Made by a program: the position numbers and the translations under genes
Notes under the pieces: generated by a model
The model's database searches: none
The model's input: the letters and a program-made list of their open reading frames with translations, nothing else
Told to the model about the DNA's origin: nothing
Assembly (NCBI GenBank): GCA_030065615.1
Contig: JASJDR010000004.1
Span: 30,807 to 94,806, forward strand
DNA: 64,000 bases
Direction of reading: 5' to 3'
DNA from: Xenococcus sp. MO_188.B8
GTDB taxonomy: Bacteria; Cyanobacteriota; Cyanobacteriia; Cyanobacteriales; Xenococcaceae
Shown: piece after piece, positions 9,027 through 18,254 of the stretch
Layout: every line of letters starts with the position of its first letter
Numbering within the stretch: position 1 is the first letter of the stretch

Positions 9027-10624
9027 CTTTTACCTAATTTCTGACGAACCCGATCGCTTAACATTTGTAATTCTGGTAACTTCAAAGGGATAGCAGCAAG
9101 AAAAAAGATAATCACAGTAACTAGACTAGCAATTCCCAGTTCTAATATTAAGAATAAAATATTATCATTACCAAGATAAGTTTCCCAGAGCCAACTAATA
9201 CTATATCCCCCTAAAGTTGCCAGAGCTGTGACTAAAATTAAACCAGCAAAAGATAAAAACCATTTCCTCAAAGGTAAACCATTTAAACGACGATGCAAGA
9301 GCCATAAAAAGATTGCCATTGAGCTAATATTTACGCCAATAGTTGCCATGACTAAGCCAGGAGCTTTGAAAGCAGTTACCAAAAAATAATCTAAAATTGC
9401 ATTCAAGAAAATATTGATAATACTAATTTTGAAAGGAGTTTTGCCGTCTCCTAACGCATAGAAAACCCTTACTAAAACATCTCTAGAAAGGTAAAAGAAT
9501 AAACCTAAACCATAGGCTAAGAGTAAAGGAGCCACGAATCTAGAGGCATCTTCACCAAACTCCGATCGCTGATAAACTAATTTAACAATCGGTAAAGATA
9601 GAGCTATAAAAATTGCCGTCAAAGGCAGCATTGTTAATGCTGACAAAAACAAACCTTGACGAATTCTCATCTTTAACTCTGACCAATTTTCAGGGGCAGT
9701 TAAACGAGAAAATATTGGTAAAAAAGGTACTAAGATTGTATTCGAAATAATACCTAAAGGGGTAAGCGCAATAAAATTCCCATAGCGCATTGCTGCGGCG
9801 GCACCAGGAATAAAAGAAGCAAAAAATAAATCGGTATAAACATTAATATGTAACATCCCCGAAGAAAGAGTAGCTGGAGTCATGACCTTTAAAACATCCA
9901 TTACGCCAGGAATCCGATAGTTAAACCGCAATCGCAATCTCCCCAGTCCAGCTCGCCATTGGGCAATCAGTTGTGCCAGCCATTGTAAAATTGCACCAGC
10001 CAGAGTTGCTCCAGCAAATGCGATCGCACCAAGTTGGATATACTCAGGAGTATTAAGTTGTCCTCCCACACGCCACAATACCACCCCTAGAGTGATAAAA
10101 ATGGTCACACTAGAAAATAAGGGACTAATACTGGGCAACCAATAACTATCAGAAGCGTTGAGAGTCCCAAAACCGATGCCAATTAATCCAGCCAGCAAAG
10201 CCAAGGGAGCCATAATCTGAAGTTGGAGAACGGCAATTTTCCTGACTTCTGCTTCTAATCCTGGGGCTTGAAAAGAGATAATGGAATCGGCAAAAATAAT
10301 TATCAGAATAGTAACAATTAGTAACAGCAGACTAACTAATGTCGATACCGTTTCCACAATTGGTGCTGCCTCAGATTTGTTTCGTTTGGCTAAAACACTA
10401 ACTAAAGCACTGTGGAATGGGCCGTTAATGCCACCTAATAGAATAAAGAGAAAGCCTGGGATAACGTAAGCATAAGTATAAGCATTGGCTACTGCCCCAA
10501 CACCAAATGCAGCAGCAATAACTTGTTCTCTGACTAAGCCAAAAATTTTACTAATTAAGGTTGCAACGGCAACAATACCAGCTATTCCAGCTAGTGAACG
10601 GGATGAGTTTTTATTGGCAGACAC
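9023..10624 (-). CDS. murJ: Lipid II flippase MurJ/MviN (533 aa)
   Basis: An integral membrane protein of the MOP superfamily that moves lipid II across the inner membrane for peptidoglycan synthesis. The N-terminus SLAGIAGIVAVATLISKIFGLVREQVIA is characteristic of the family (given in pieces: VATLISKIFGLVREQ). About fourteen hydrophobic segments follow, with conserved elements LGGINGPFHSALV, TPATLSSGMLHINV and VRVFYALGDGKTPFK (amphipathic, as in MviN). Length is typical. Its start is separated from a small DUF427 gene by a divergent gap of about 130 bases. The stop overlaps the RES toxin gene end to end. Confidence 0.93.
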   Translation of the reverse strand: MSANKNSSRSLAGIAGIVAVATLISKIFGLVREQVIAAAFGVGAVANAYTYAYVIPGFLFILLGGINGPFHSALVSVLAKRNKSEAAPIVETVSTLVSLLLLIVTILIIIFADSIISFQAPGLEAEVRKIAVLQLQIMAPLALLAGLIGIGFGTLNASDSYWLPSISPLFSSVTIFITLGVVLWRVGGQLNTPEYIQLGAIAFAGATLAGAILQWLAQLIAQWRAGLGRLRLRFNYRIPGVMDVLKVMTPATLSSGMLHINVYTDLFFASFIPGAAAAMRYGNFIALTPLGIISNTILVPFLPIFSRLTAPENWSELKMRIRQGLFLSALTMLPLTAIFIALSLPIVKLVYQRSEFGEDASRFVAPLLLAYGLGLFFYLSRDVLVRVFYALGDGKTPFKISIINIFLNAILDYFLVTAFKAPGLVMATIGVNISSMAIFLWLLHRRLNGLPLRKWFLSFAGLILVTALATLGGYSISWLWETYLGNDNILFLILELGIASLVTVIIFFLAAIPLKLPELQMLSDRVRQKLGKS

Positions 10625-10754
10625 AGAGGTTCCAGCTATTTTATAGATCTTTCAACAGGCATTCTATAGCAATTTTTCTGAAACTGAACACCAAGTTATC
10701 TGCCGAATATGTTAATTTTCTTTTAAGCAAAAAAATTAATTTAATTAAAATTTT

Positions 10755-11042
10755 ATGACTCAAGCAATCTGGAATGGCGCCGTTTTAGCCGAAAGTGCCC
10801 AAACTATCGTGGTCGAAGGGAATCATTACTTTCCTCCAGAATCAATTAATCGAGAATATTTTAGACCAAGTGATACCCATAGTTTTTGTGGTTGGAAAGG
10901 TCAAGCTAGTTACTATACGATCGCGGTGGCAGGGCAGGAAAATCAAGACGCAGCCTGGTACTATCCCGAGGCTAAAGAAAAAGCTAAAAATATTGAAGGT
11001 TATATTGCTTTTTGGCGGGGAGTTAAAATTAATAATAGTTGA
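10755..11042 (+). CDS. DUF427-domain protein (95 aa)
   Basis: A compact single-domain protein with the DUF427 pattern: WNGAVLAESAQTIVVEGNHYFP, then HSFCGWKGQASYYTI, then DAAWYYPEAKEKAKNIEGYI and a final FWRGVKI. The function of the family is unknown. The ATG follows an AT-rich run without a strong Shine-Dalgarno sequence. The next gene on the same strand (a phosphonate-type binding protein) begins 35 bases later and may be co-transcribed. Confidence 0.85.
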   Translation: MTQAIWNGAVLAESAQTIVVEGNHYFPPESINREYFRPSDTHSFCGWKGQASYYTIAVAGQENQDAAWYYPEAKEKAKNIEGYIAFWRGVKINNS

Positions 11043-11077
11043 GCAATTAACAGCAATTAACAATGGGCTTTAATTGA

Positions 11078-11926
11078 ATGCTAAAAGTGAAGTTATCTCT
11101 CTTGGTGGGCGCAATCTTGTTAGGTTGTAGCTCTACCCCTTCAATTGGTACAGAAAAACTGACTATTGGAGTAGTTGGTTATGGCAATGAAGTCAGATCT
11201 GTAGAGCAATATGAACCGCTGCAAAGACATTTGGCACAACATACAAATTCGATAGTTGAGTTGGAGCCAGCCTATAATGAACTGCAAGCTTTAGAGCAAA
11301 TTCAGCGTCAAAGATGGTCTTTAGTGTTTGCGCCTCCTGGGATAACGGCGATCGCAATTAAAAATGAACAATATATCCCGCTCTTTCCCCTAGAAGGGTT
11401 TGGTAGTCAGGAAAGATCTTTGATAGTTGTCAGAAAAGATAGCCAGATCAATAATTTAGTTGATTTATCTAATAAAAAAGTAGCCTTAGGTCAACCAGGT
11501 TCGGCTACTGGTTATTATTTACCTTTATACGATCTCTATGGTCTAACCTTAGCTGAGGTCATTTTTGCTCCAACTCCCAGACAAATATTACGCCTGCTTC
11601 AAGATGGGGAAGTAGATGCGGGAGCTTTATCTGAAGCCGAGTTTCAAACCTATCGCTCCCAATTCCCGACTAATTTTCGGGTTTTACAAAAGAGTCGTTT
11701 GATCCCTTCGGGATTGGTGATTGTGAGTCCGACAATAGAACTTAAACAGCAAGAACAGATTATTAATGCAATGCAAAATGCTCCGGCAAGTATAATTAGT
11801 GATGCCGGTTATGTGGTTGATGCTCAGATGCCTGAATATAAGGAATTCATCAAGTTAGTAGAAAAAGTCAAACCTCTAGAAAAGCAAGTCCGCCAAACTC
11901 CTGCAGTCTTAACAATCAATAACTAA
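11078..11926 (+). CDS. PhnD-like ABC-type substrate-binding lipoprotein (282 aa)
   Basis: The N-terminal signal MLKVKLSLLVGAILLGCSS carries a lipobox (LLGC), so the protein is probably a lipoprotein in the periplasm. The mature part matches the PhnD/TAXI type: LTIGVVGYGNEVRSVEQY, APPGITAIAIKNEQY, LVDLSNKKVALGQPGSATGY and GEVDAGALSEAEF. Such proteins bind phosphate analogues, phosphite, phosphonates or other anions. No permease or ATPase gene is adjacent, so it is an orphan binding protein, and ligand assignment is not possible. Confidence 0.8.
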   Translation: MLKVKLSLLVGAILLGCSSTPSIGTEKLTIGVVGYGNEVRSVEQYEPLQRHLAQHTNSIVELEPAYNELQALEQIQRQRWSLVFAPPGITAIAIKNEQYIPLFPLEGFGSQERSLIVVRKDSQINNLVDLSNKKVALGQPGSATGYYLPLYDLYGLTLAEVIFAPTPRQILRLLQDGEVDAGALSEAEFQTYRSQFPTNFRVLQKSRLIPSGLVIVSPTIELKQQEQIINAMQNAPASIISDAGYVVDAQMPEYKEFIKLVEKVKPLEKQVRQTPAVLTINN

Positions 11927-11940
11927 TTAACTATTTTAAA

Positions 11941-11990
11941 CCAAAGAGGAACTGCGAAAACAGAATAAATTTCCTCGTTCCTCTCTTGGT
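11941..11990. terminator. Bidirectional terminator-like hairpin between convergent genes
   Basis: The arms CCAAAGAGGAAC and GTTCCTCTCTTGG flank an AT-rich loop in the gap between two convergent genes (stops at 11926 and 12000). There is no long T-run, so efficiency is uncertain. Confidence 0.45.
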
Positions 11991-11999
11991 GTACATTCC

Positions 12000-13085
12000 T
12001 CATGCATTGGTCTTTTCTAGCCCCAGAGCAGTTGTTAAGCGCTCGAAATCAAAGGATTGTTGCATTAAACTACGAACTCGCTGGACTTTAATCGATTCAC
12101 GAATTGGGACCTTACCAAAAGCACCATCAACAATTTCTACTGTAGTTAAAGTATCAGAATCGACTGCCAGAATAGGTATTTCTAGATCTTCAGCCCGACT
12201 CAAAATCAAGGGCTTAGGAGTTGAATTACCAGTTACAATAAGGCAATTGGTGGAGGTTTCGAGAGCTGCCATCTGGAGTTCGGTGCGATCGCTACCGGTA
12301 ATCACTGCCATATTTTCTCTTTGCCGAAAATATTCTAGAGCCGAATTCACATTCATCGCTCCAATACTGAGACTTTCGACCATTAAATCTAAGCGATCGC
12401 GACGGCAGAGAATTTTAGCATCCAATCTTCTCGCCAATTCCCGAACACTGACGCTGTTGAGCAGTTGATCTCTGGGCAAGATCCCCAATACAGGAATATT
12501 TTGTTGTTCTAGGTAAGGAACAATTAAATTCTGGACATCTTCTAAATCCGCAGGAGGAACATCATTGATCGTAATTCCTAACAAGCGATCGCCAAGAAAC
12601 TGTTTGGCAGTTAAGAGACTAGCAACTAAGGATAAAGAACTGTAACGAGTCACTAATAAAATTGGGCTATCCGCTGCTTGAGCAATTTCTGGGATAGACA
12701 AATTAAATAAACTACCTTCCCAAAGATTACTAGCTCCTTCAAGTAACACTAATTCCCCTTCAATAGATTGGATATAATCCTGTAGGGCTTGAGCATAATC
12801 TTGAGTATCTTTGCCTAGTAACCTACGAGCGATCGTATCGCGATCTAAATTTAAAAGAGTTGGATGAATTTGCTCAGTAGACAAACCCAAAATGTCTGCA
12901 ACAAAGCTAATATCCTTTTCTAAAATCTCTGTAGGTGTAGAACCCAAACAAGTTCCCAAAGGTTTTCCATAAGCAACATGAATTCCTTGTTGGTTCAACT
13001 GATTGGTAATACCCAAGATAGTAGCTGATTTTCCACTATAAGCCTCGATAGATCCAACCAGAAGATATTTGGCAGGTTTCACCAC
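12000..13085 (-). CDS. Phosphotransacetylase-like P-loop protein with DRTGG domain (361 aa)
   Basis: The N-terminal dethiobiotin-synthetase/CobB-like NTPase domain has the motif VGSIEAYSGKSATILG (Walker-type GKS) and LLVTRYSSLSLVASL. It is followed by a DRTGG domain from about residue 210: LGAILPRDQ-type entry, AVITGSDRTELQMAAL and TTVEIVDGAFGKVP. This is the arrangement of the regulatory part of Pta, without the acetyltransferase domain, and is common in cyanobacteria; the role is unclear. Start choice: a GTG at 13094 overlaps its own AAGGAG, whereas the GTG at 13085 lies eight bases after it and is preferred. Confidence 0.8.
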   Translation of the reverse strand: MVKPAKYLLVGSIEAYSGKSATILGITNQLNQQGIHVAYGKPLGTCLGSTPTEILEKDISFVADILGLSTEQIHPTLLNLDRDTIARRLLGKDTQDYAQALQDYIQSIEGELVLLEGASNLWEGSLFNLSIPEIAQAADSPILLVTRYSSLSLVASLLTAKQFLGDRLLGITINDVPPADLEDVQNLIVPYLEQQNIPVLGILPRDQLLNSVSVRELARRLDAKILCRRDRLDLMVESLSIGAMNVNSALEYFRQRENMAVITGSDRTELQMAALETSTNCLIVTGNSTPKPLILSRAEDLEIPILAVDSDTLTTVEIVDGAFGKVPIRESIKVQRVRSLMQQSFDFERLTTALGLEKTNA

Positions 13086-13132
13086 TTCCCCCACTCCTTA
13101 ATTTAATTTTTCAGTATGGTTTGACCCTCTCT

Positions 13133-13507
13133 CTATTCAAATCGCAGTAGCTTCCGATAAAAGCCACGGGGAAAATCTGTAAAGTGAGAGCGCTTAAAGT
13201 TCATAATGACATCAATTAGGTAATCAATAAACTCAGAATTAGATAAAGTTACCTCATAACTTAATTCTGCTTGCCCGTCAAATTGTAAACGACAACGGGT
13301 TAAGTCTGATGGCAGCTTGGAGACATACCAACTACACACAAAAGAAATCGGCTCTCCTCCTTGAACTTGTCTTTTTCCTTCGAGAGCGCCCTGACGATAA
13401 AGGGAAATAGCAAGAGGCAACCAATTATGCTTAGTTTTGGCATAGTAAGGCATATAGATTACTACGTCTGCTCTCCCTGCTGGTTTTAAGGCTTCAATAG
13501 TTGACAT
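13133..13507 (-). CDS. ebsA: EbsA-like type IV pilus accessory protein (124 aa)
   Basis: The product starts MSTIEALKPAGRADVVIYMPYY and continues through NWLPLAISLYRQGALEG, SFVCSWYVSKLPSDLTRCRL and a C-terminal DFPRGFYRKLLRFE. It resembles the cyanobacterial protein EbsA, reported in Synechococcus elongatus as needed for type IV pilus assembly, secretion and biofilm self-suppression. The resemblance is from memory of the family pattern, so the symbol is provisional. The ATG at 13507 is preferred over a longer frame whose extra 21 residues (MVNSCFCYQTNSLL) look non-conserved. It sits just downstream of the gap before the DRTGG gene on the same strand. Confidence 0.62.
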   Translation of the reverse strand: MSTIEALKPAGRADVVIYMPYYAKTKHNWLPLAISLYRQGALEGKRQVQGGEPISFVCSWYVSKLPSDLTRCRLQFDGQAELSYEVTLSNSEFIDYLIDVIMNFKRSHFTDFPRGFYRKLLRFE

Positions 13508-13666
13508 AAAAAGCAAATCTCTGTGGACTAGTAAGCTATTGGTTTGGTAGCAAAAACAAGAATTGACCATAGATTTTTTATTCTCTACGGTTATAACATC
13601 TGTTTTGAAAAATTCGCTGTATTTTTTGTATTTTTTGAATCAACGGTTTTTTGCTCAGTCTTCTAA

Positions 13667-13882
13667 CTACAACACAGATGTTTTCGTCACGGTATGGCTC
13701 AGTTTAATATCTATTTCACCTTCGAAGACAAAGTCAACAGTTTCATCATTGGCAATTTCTAATCTTTTTTTTGGGGTATATTGACGAATTTTTGAGAATT
13801 GTAACCAATCTATTTCTGGACAAAAATCTTCACCTTGAAAATGATATTCAAAAAGAGCAAGGATTAGGTATTTTTTAAGGAA
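13667..13882 (-). pseudogene. Gene relic without start codon (about 71 codons)
   Basis: An open minus-strand frame with natural-looking protein composition reads LKKYLILALFEYHFQGED, then FCPEIDWLQFSKIRQ, then YTPKKRLEIAND, then FVFEGEIDIKLSH and a stop. A TGA precedes it and no ATG or GTG lies in a useful place, so it looks like the C-terminal remnant of a decayed gene. The family is not recognised. It fills most of the gap between the ebsA-like gene and the methyltransferase; a rightward open frame at 13563-13784 is its shadow. Confidence 0.4.
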
Positions 13883-13983
13883 TCAGGAACAGGGAAAAGT
13901 GATTTCTTACCTATTTCCTGCTCCCCAATCCTCAATCTCTTTGGTTCTCAGCTTATAGCAAGCAAGCTAATCGCGAAGTGATT

Positions 13984-15969
13984 TTAATAAATTTTGTGAT
14001 CAGAGATGGTAATTTTATTATTTTGTAAACATTTCTGCCATCCTTGAAGACGACGAATGGCGTTAAAATCTGCCAGTAACCCTAATTCTTGTTCCTGACG
14101 AATCAGTTGTGAAAATTTTGAATAATGGGGATAATCTGGTGCGACTAAAGCATCTTTACGATGTAATACTGGGGGATTAGGATCATCCGAAAGATCGTTA
14201 TAGACAACAGCTAAACTTTGCAGGTCTACTTCCATAGTTGTTTTTAAAGTTGGATGAGCAACTGTATCAAAATCAGGATAATATAAATAACTAATTTTGG
14301 GTCGATTGTAGTAAAGTTTGACAATATTAGCCTTCTCTAAGCTACCGTAAACTCGACTAGCGCAACCTTCATAAACTCTCAGTAAGGGAGGTAGTTTGTC
14401 CAAAGCACTAATATGAATTGCGATCGCGCCTTGTAATTGTTTGCCGATGGCACTTTGTTGACAAAGATCGCCAATTTTTTCGAGGTTACTAACTCCTAAC
14501 AAAAGAATATCTGCGAGGAGACAAGCTTGTTTATAACTTATCAATAAAGCTTTGGCATCTTCTTTAATTTCTGGAGCTATCTTGCGAATTGTGGGACGAC
14601 CTTGAAAATTGCCTAAAGCGAGATAAACTAACAGATCTTGACGTCGTTTCTCTTTAATTGCATCCCATTTATTTTTATCTGTCGATTGCAAAATTAAATT
14701 AAAAGCCCGACGATAGGTTTTAAATTCTTCTTTAATCGCTGCTTCTTCTCCCAACTCTCCCTTGACAGGAAGACGTCCCCTTTGGGTATAAAATTCCATT
14801 AAAGGAATAAGTAATTCTTGATAATCTTCAAAGCTTTTTAATTCTCGATAAACTTTCGGAGTTTTGAGTCGCGAAATAAAACGAGAAGCTCGGAATTGTT
14901 CTGCTTGTTTACTATCACGAAAAACTATAAAAACGCCTAAAGCAATAGCGATCGCGTTTACCTCTAAAACATTATCAATATATGTCTTTAATTCTTCCTG
15001 TTCATAATATTTTTGCCAGGTATTAGGACTGGTAAGAATGCCATCCCCATAGGCTAGTACACCTTTTTGCCGATTATTTACTAATATCTGTGCCGAAACA
15101 ATTAAAATGTTCCTGGTTAAAGACCAAGCTTTCTCTAAAGCTTCACGTCTTTCTTTAACATCGTCGATCACATTAATTATGTAACCAAGATTAACAATAT
15201 CGGCAGCCTTGATCGGATTATCTGGACAATAATGGGGGTCCCAACCAGAACTAGGATAACCAAGCTCCGCAAGCCTGGTAACATCTCCTCCATGACCACA
15301 ACCGTAGTCGAAAAAACTACTGTCTGGAGAAAATAATTCTGCCTCTAAAACGAGCTTTACTGGACGAGATAATTCAGTGCGATGTAATGCAGCTCGATGT
15401 TGATCGACATTGACCTCTTTTTTGACAGGATAATTATTATTAAGAGGACAAACCACATGATGTCCCGCAAAATCTAGTCCATGATCAAATAGCAGTTGTT
15501 GCCATTGTTGCAAGGTTCCGATCACACGAGAATTATCCAATAGTCCTAAGGTGACTTCCTCAGCGGTAAGTTGGGCAAATTCCTGATACAGTGGATAATC
15601 TTGGGTAACAAAAGTTTCTTTACGATGTAAGATTGGTGGATTATCGCAATTTTGATATTGACGCTGAAAAACTTGTTTGTTCTTCAAATCGACGATAATA
15701 CTTTTTTGTAATTTGGGATGGGGATCAGAATTAAAATCTGGATAATATAAATAAGATATTTTGGGTCTATCGATCGCAAATTTTACGATAGTCGCATTTT
15801 CGAAAATTTCTGCTAATTCCCGAGCCTCTGTTTCATATCTTTGTAATACTGGGTCGAGAAACTTTAAAGCATCAGTATGAACATAAAGTGCATTAGGCAA
15901 TAATTTACCTACCTTGCTTTTTTGACAGCGATCTGCGATCACAGTAAACTCATTCGTTATCACTTTCAT
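13984..15969 (-). CDS. DNA phosphorothioation-associated putative methyltransferase with duplicated flanking domains (661 aa)
   Basis: The central SAM-dependent methyltransferase (about 205-300) has motif I FFDYGCGHGGD at about 219-229 and SGWDPHYCPDNP. This architecture is that of the 'DNA phosphorothioation-associated putative methyltransferase' family. Residues about 14-162 and 502-649 are copies of each other. Both contain RPKISYLYYPDF, then VDL, then NPP-(I/V)-LHRK, then a DYP-x-Y segment and a final Q-x-W, so the enzyme is flanked by a duplicated domain. No dndBCDE, pbe or ssp gene is in the window; modification genes, if any, are elsewhere. Its role in phosphorothioation is inferred from the family name only. 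It is divergent from the uridine phosphorylase gene. Confidence 0.82.
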   Translation of the reverse strand: MKVITNEFTVIADRCQKSKVGKLLPNALYVHTDALKFLDPVLQRYETEARELAEIFENATIVKFAIDRPKISYLYYPDFNSDPHPKLQKSIIVDLKNKQVFQRQYQNCDNPPILHRKETFVTQDYPLYQEFAQLTAEEVTLGLLDNSRVIGTLQQWQQLLFDHGLDFAGHHVVCPLNNNYPVKKEVNVDQHRAALHRTELSRPVKLVLEAELFSPDSSFFDYGCGHGGDVTRLAELGYPSSGWDPHYCPDNPIKAADIVNLGYIINVIDDVKERREALEKAWSLTRNILIVSAQILVNNRQKGVLAYGDGILTSPNTWQKYYEQEELKTYIDNVLEVNAIAIALGVFIVFRDSKQAEQFRASRFISRLKTPKVYRELKSFEDYQELLIPLMEFYTQRGRLPVKGELGEEAAIKEEFKTYRRAFNLILQSTDKNKWDAIKEKRRQDLLVYLALGNFQGRPTIRKIAPEIKEDAKALLISYKQACLLADILLLGVSNLEKIGDLCQQSAIGKQLQGAIAIHISALDKLPPLLRVYEGCASRVYGSLEKANIVKLYYNRPKISYLYYPDFDTVAHPTLKTTMEVDLQSLAVVYNDLSDDPNPPVLHRKDALVAPDYPHYSKFSQLIRQEQELGLLADFNAIRRLQGWQKCLQNNKITISDHKIY

Positions 15970-16012
15970 AATGCATTATTGATAATTTATTATTTATTAT
16001 TTCTGACTTAAA

Positions 16013-16771
16013 ATGCCTTATCACATCGGTTTTGAGATAGCAGATTTGGGAGATAACAAGCCCGAGATAGCATTATTATCGGGAGAACCAGAGCGAACTG
16101 GGAAAATTGCTCACACTTATTTACAAAATGTCAAATTACTTTCTAAATATCGCGGACTTCATAGTTATCTCGGTGATTTAGCGTTGAATCAACCAATTCT
16201 CGTAGCTACCAGTGGTATGGGTGCGCCTTCTACTAGCATTATTGTTAACGAATTGATACAAATTGGCATCAAAAAAATTATTCGTATTGGAACTTGTGGT
16301 TCAATTCAATCCCATGTCAAGGTCGGGGATATCGTGATCTCTAAAGCTGCTTTATGTCGTCAAGGTGCAGCTAATGATATCGCACCAATTGAATATCCTG
16401 CTGTTGCTGATCCTTTTCTGACAGTAGCTTTGGTAGAAACCGCTCAGAAGTTAGGAATTAATTATCATCTAGGAATTACGGCTTCTGTCGATACTTTTTA
16501 TGAAGGACAAGAAAGAATTGAATCTTCAGCTAATCCCCATTTACAATCTCATCTGTTAGGAATTACTGAGCAATATCGTAATCTGAATATTCTTAACTAT
16601 GAAATGGAATCTGGAGTTTTATTGAAAATGGCTGGAGTCTATAACTTTAAAGCTGCTTGTGTCTGTGCTGTAATTGCACAACGCAATAACCAAGAAAATA
16701 TTGTAGTAGCTGATAAAGATTTGGCAGTATCGAGAGCTATTGAAGTAGCAATTAAGGCAATTGATAATTGA
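16013..16771 (+). CDS. Uridine phosphorylase-type nucleoside phosphorylase (252 aa)
   Basis: A PNP/UDP-family nucleoside phosphorylase, which splits a (deoxy)nucleoside with phosphate to the base and (deoxy)ribose-1-phosphate in the cytoplasm. Family motifs seen are LLSGEPERTGKIA (phosphate loop region), VATSGMGAPSTSIIVNEL, IIRIGTCGSIQ and NYEMESGVLLKMAG (base/ribose binding glutamates). Length is normal. Uridine specificity is suggested by the YEMES segment and overall similarity but is not proved. It is divergent from the methyltransferase with a 43-base gap, so the promoters must overlap. Confidence 0.85.
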   Translation: MPYHIGFEIADLGDNKPEIALLSGEPERTGKIAHTYLQNVKLLSKYRGLHSYLGDLALNQPILVATSGMGAPSTSIIVNELIQIGIKKIIRIGTCGSIQSHVKVGDIVISKAALCRQGAANDIAPIEYPAVADPFLTVALVETAQKLGINYHLGITASVDTFYEGQERIESSANPHLQSHLLGITEQYRNLNILNYEMESGVLLKMAGVYNFKAACVCAVIAQRNNQENIVVADKDLAVSRAIEVAIKAIDN

Positions 16772-16898
16772 TAATTACTTTTAAACAAGTTAAGGAAATC
16801 GGAAAAAAGTCAAGAAAATTCAAGAATCATGTCAAACTCAGACTAGATAAGTAACTGAATAATCATAGTTCTATGTATTCTCTTAATCCTATAGTCTA

Positions 16899-18242
16899 AT
16901 GAAACTACAAGATATTTGGAATGGGAGCAAAAAATGGCTATCAGCGACTCCAGAAAGAGCCTTAGATGCTGCCTATCGTGCTGCTGTTAAAATTAAAGCA
17001 ATTGAAGATGATCATTTTAATGGTCAAAAAGTATCTAGAAGCAATGCAGATTATTCTGATAGTGTAGTCAAAGTTTTTCGGAATGATGTTAACAACTATC
17101 TCAAGACAATCAAGATTAGATTAACTGAATTCAATTCTAGTCGGACTTTATTAATATTCTCTGATAGTAAATCTAATACTGCTAGTAGTATTGTTAAATA
17201 TACTGGAGAATTAGCAGCAGATCGCGAACAACTTTCGATTATTGACAAGCTTAACTTTATCGATTACGTTATCGATAAATATCAAGATAACTCTTTGGAA
17301 GCAACTTTGACTACTGCTGAATTGGAATCAGATTCAGAGTTTCTAGGAGAAAAAAAAGCTAATCTCTTACCGAATAAAAAACAAACCCAAGCATCAAAAT
17401 ATGGTAAGTCTCTCGATCCGACAATTGAAACTATTTCTGATAAAACTAGTGTCTTACCTCGTTCTTTCTTAAGAACATTAAATCGAATTCGGAAAGAGAT
17501 CGATCCTCAAGCGGATAATACAGAGCAAGAAGTATTACAAAAATTTCGTCTTTCTCGCAATAAAACAGCAATTTCTGTTCGGTTTTTACTAATTTTAATT
17601 ATTGTTCCTTTATTTACTCATCAGTTTACCAAGACATTTTTAGTTAGACCTATAGTTGAAAGATATTTTACCAATCACGAAACTATAGTTTTTATTAATC
17701 AAGATTTCCAGGAAGAAGCTTTGGTCGAGTTACGTAACTATAGAGAGAATCTTCTTTTTCAGGGGTTAATCGGTATTGCCCCTGAGATCTCTGATCAAGA
17801 ATTAGAAGAAAAAGTCCAAGAAAAAGCTGGAGAATTAGCTGCAGAGTATCGCAATCGCGGAATCGAGGCATTCGGTAATGTTTTTGCTGATTTTTGTTCT
17901 TTGATTGCGTTTACAGCAATTGTTTTTTTCTGCAGAAGAGAAATTTTAATTGTTAAATCTTTTCTGGATGAAATCATCTATGGTTTAAGCGATTCAGCTA
18001 AAGCTTTTTTAATTATTCTCCTAACAGATATGTTTGTCGGTTATCACTCTCCCCATGGTTGGGAAGTCATCCTCAAAGGGATAGCTAATCATTTTGGCTT
18101 GGCAGAAAATCGTGATTTTGACTTCCTATTTATTGCTACTTTTCCTGTGATCTTAGATACAGTTTTAAAATATTGGATCTTCCGTTATCTCAATCGAATT
18201 TCTCCTTCTTCTGTTGCTACTTATAAAAATATGAATGAATAA
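16899..18242 (+). CDS. pcxA: Proton extrusion protein PcxA (447 aa)
   Basis: PcxA (CotA, CemA family) is an inner-membrane protein needed for light-induced proton extrusion and supports CO2 and nitrate uptake. The N-terminus MKLQDIWNGSKKWLSATPERAL and the following AYRAAVKIKAIEDDHF are typical. A hydrophilic low-complexity region (about 150-220) precedes four hydrophobic helices at about 225-250, 325-350, 365-385 and 405-430, with the motif LLTDMFVGYHSPHGWE. The length matches cyanobacterial PcxA, which has an N-terminal extension relative to plastid CemA. It is convergent with the trpD-like gene, 12 bases apart. Confidence 0.92.
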   Translation: MKLQDIWNGSKKWLSATPERALDAAYRAAVKIKAIEDDHFNGQKVSRSNADYSDSVVKVFRNDVNNYLKTIKIRLTEFNSSRTLLIFSDSKSNTASSIVKYTGELAADREQLSIIDKLNFIDYVIDKYQDNSLEATLTTAELESDSEFLGEKKANLLPNKKQTQASKYGKSLDPTIETISDKTSVLPRSFLRTLNRIRKEIDPQADNTEQEVLQKFRLSRNKTAISVRFLLILIIVPLFTHQFTKTFLVRPIVERYFTNHETIVFINQDFQEEALVELRNYRENLLFQGLIGIAPEISDQELEEKVQEKAGELAAEYRNRGIEAFGNVFADFCSLIAFTAIVFFCRREILIVKSFLDEIIYGLSDSAKAFLIILLTDMFVGYHSPHGWEVILKGIANHFGLAENRDFDFLFIATFPVILDTVLKYWIFRYLNRISPSSVATYKNMNE

Positions 18243-18254
18243 TTAATTTTCCTT

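Noticed and set aside
13563..13784. 73-codon rightward frame
   Set aside because: Overlaps the minus-strand relic, whose composition is more protein-like.
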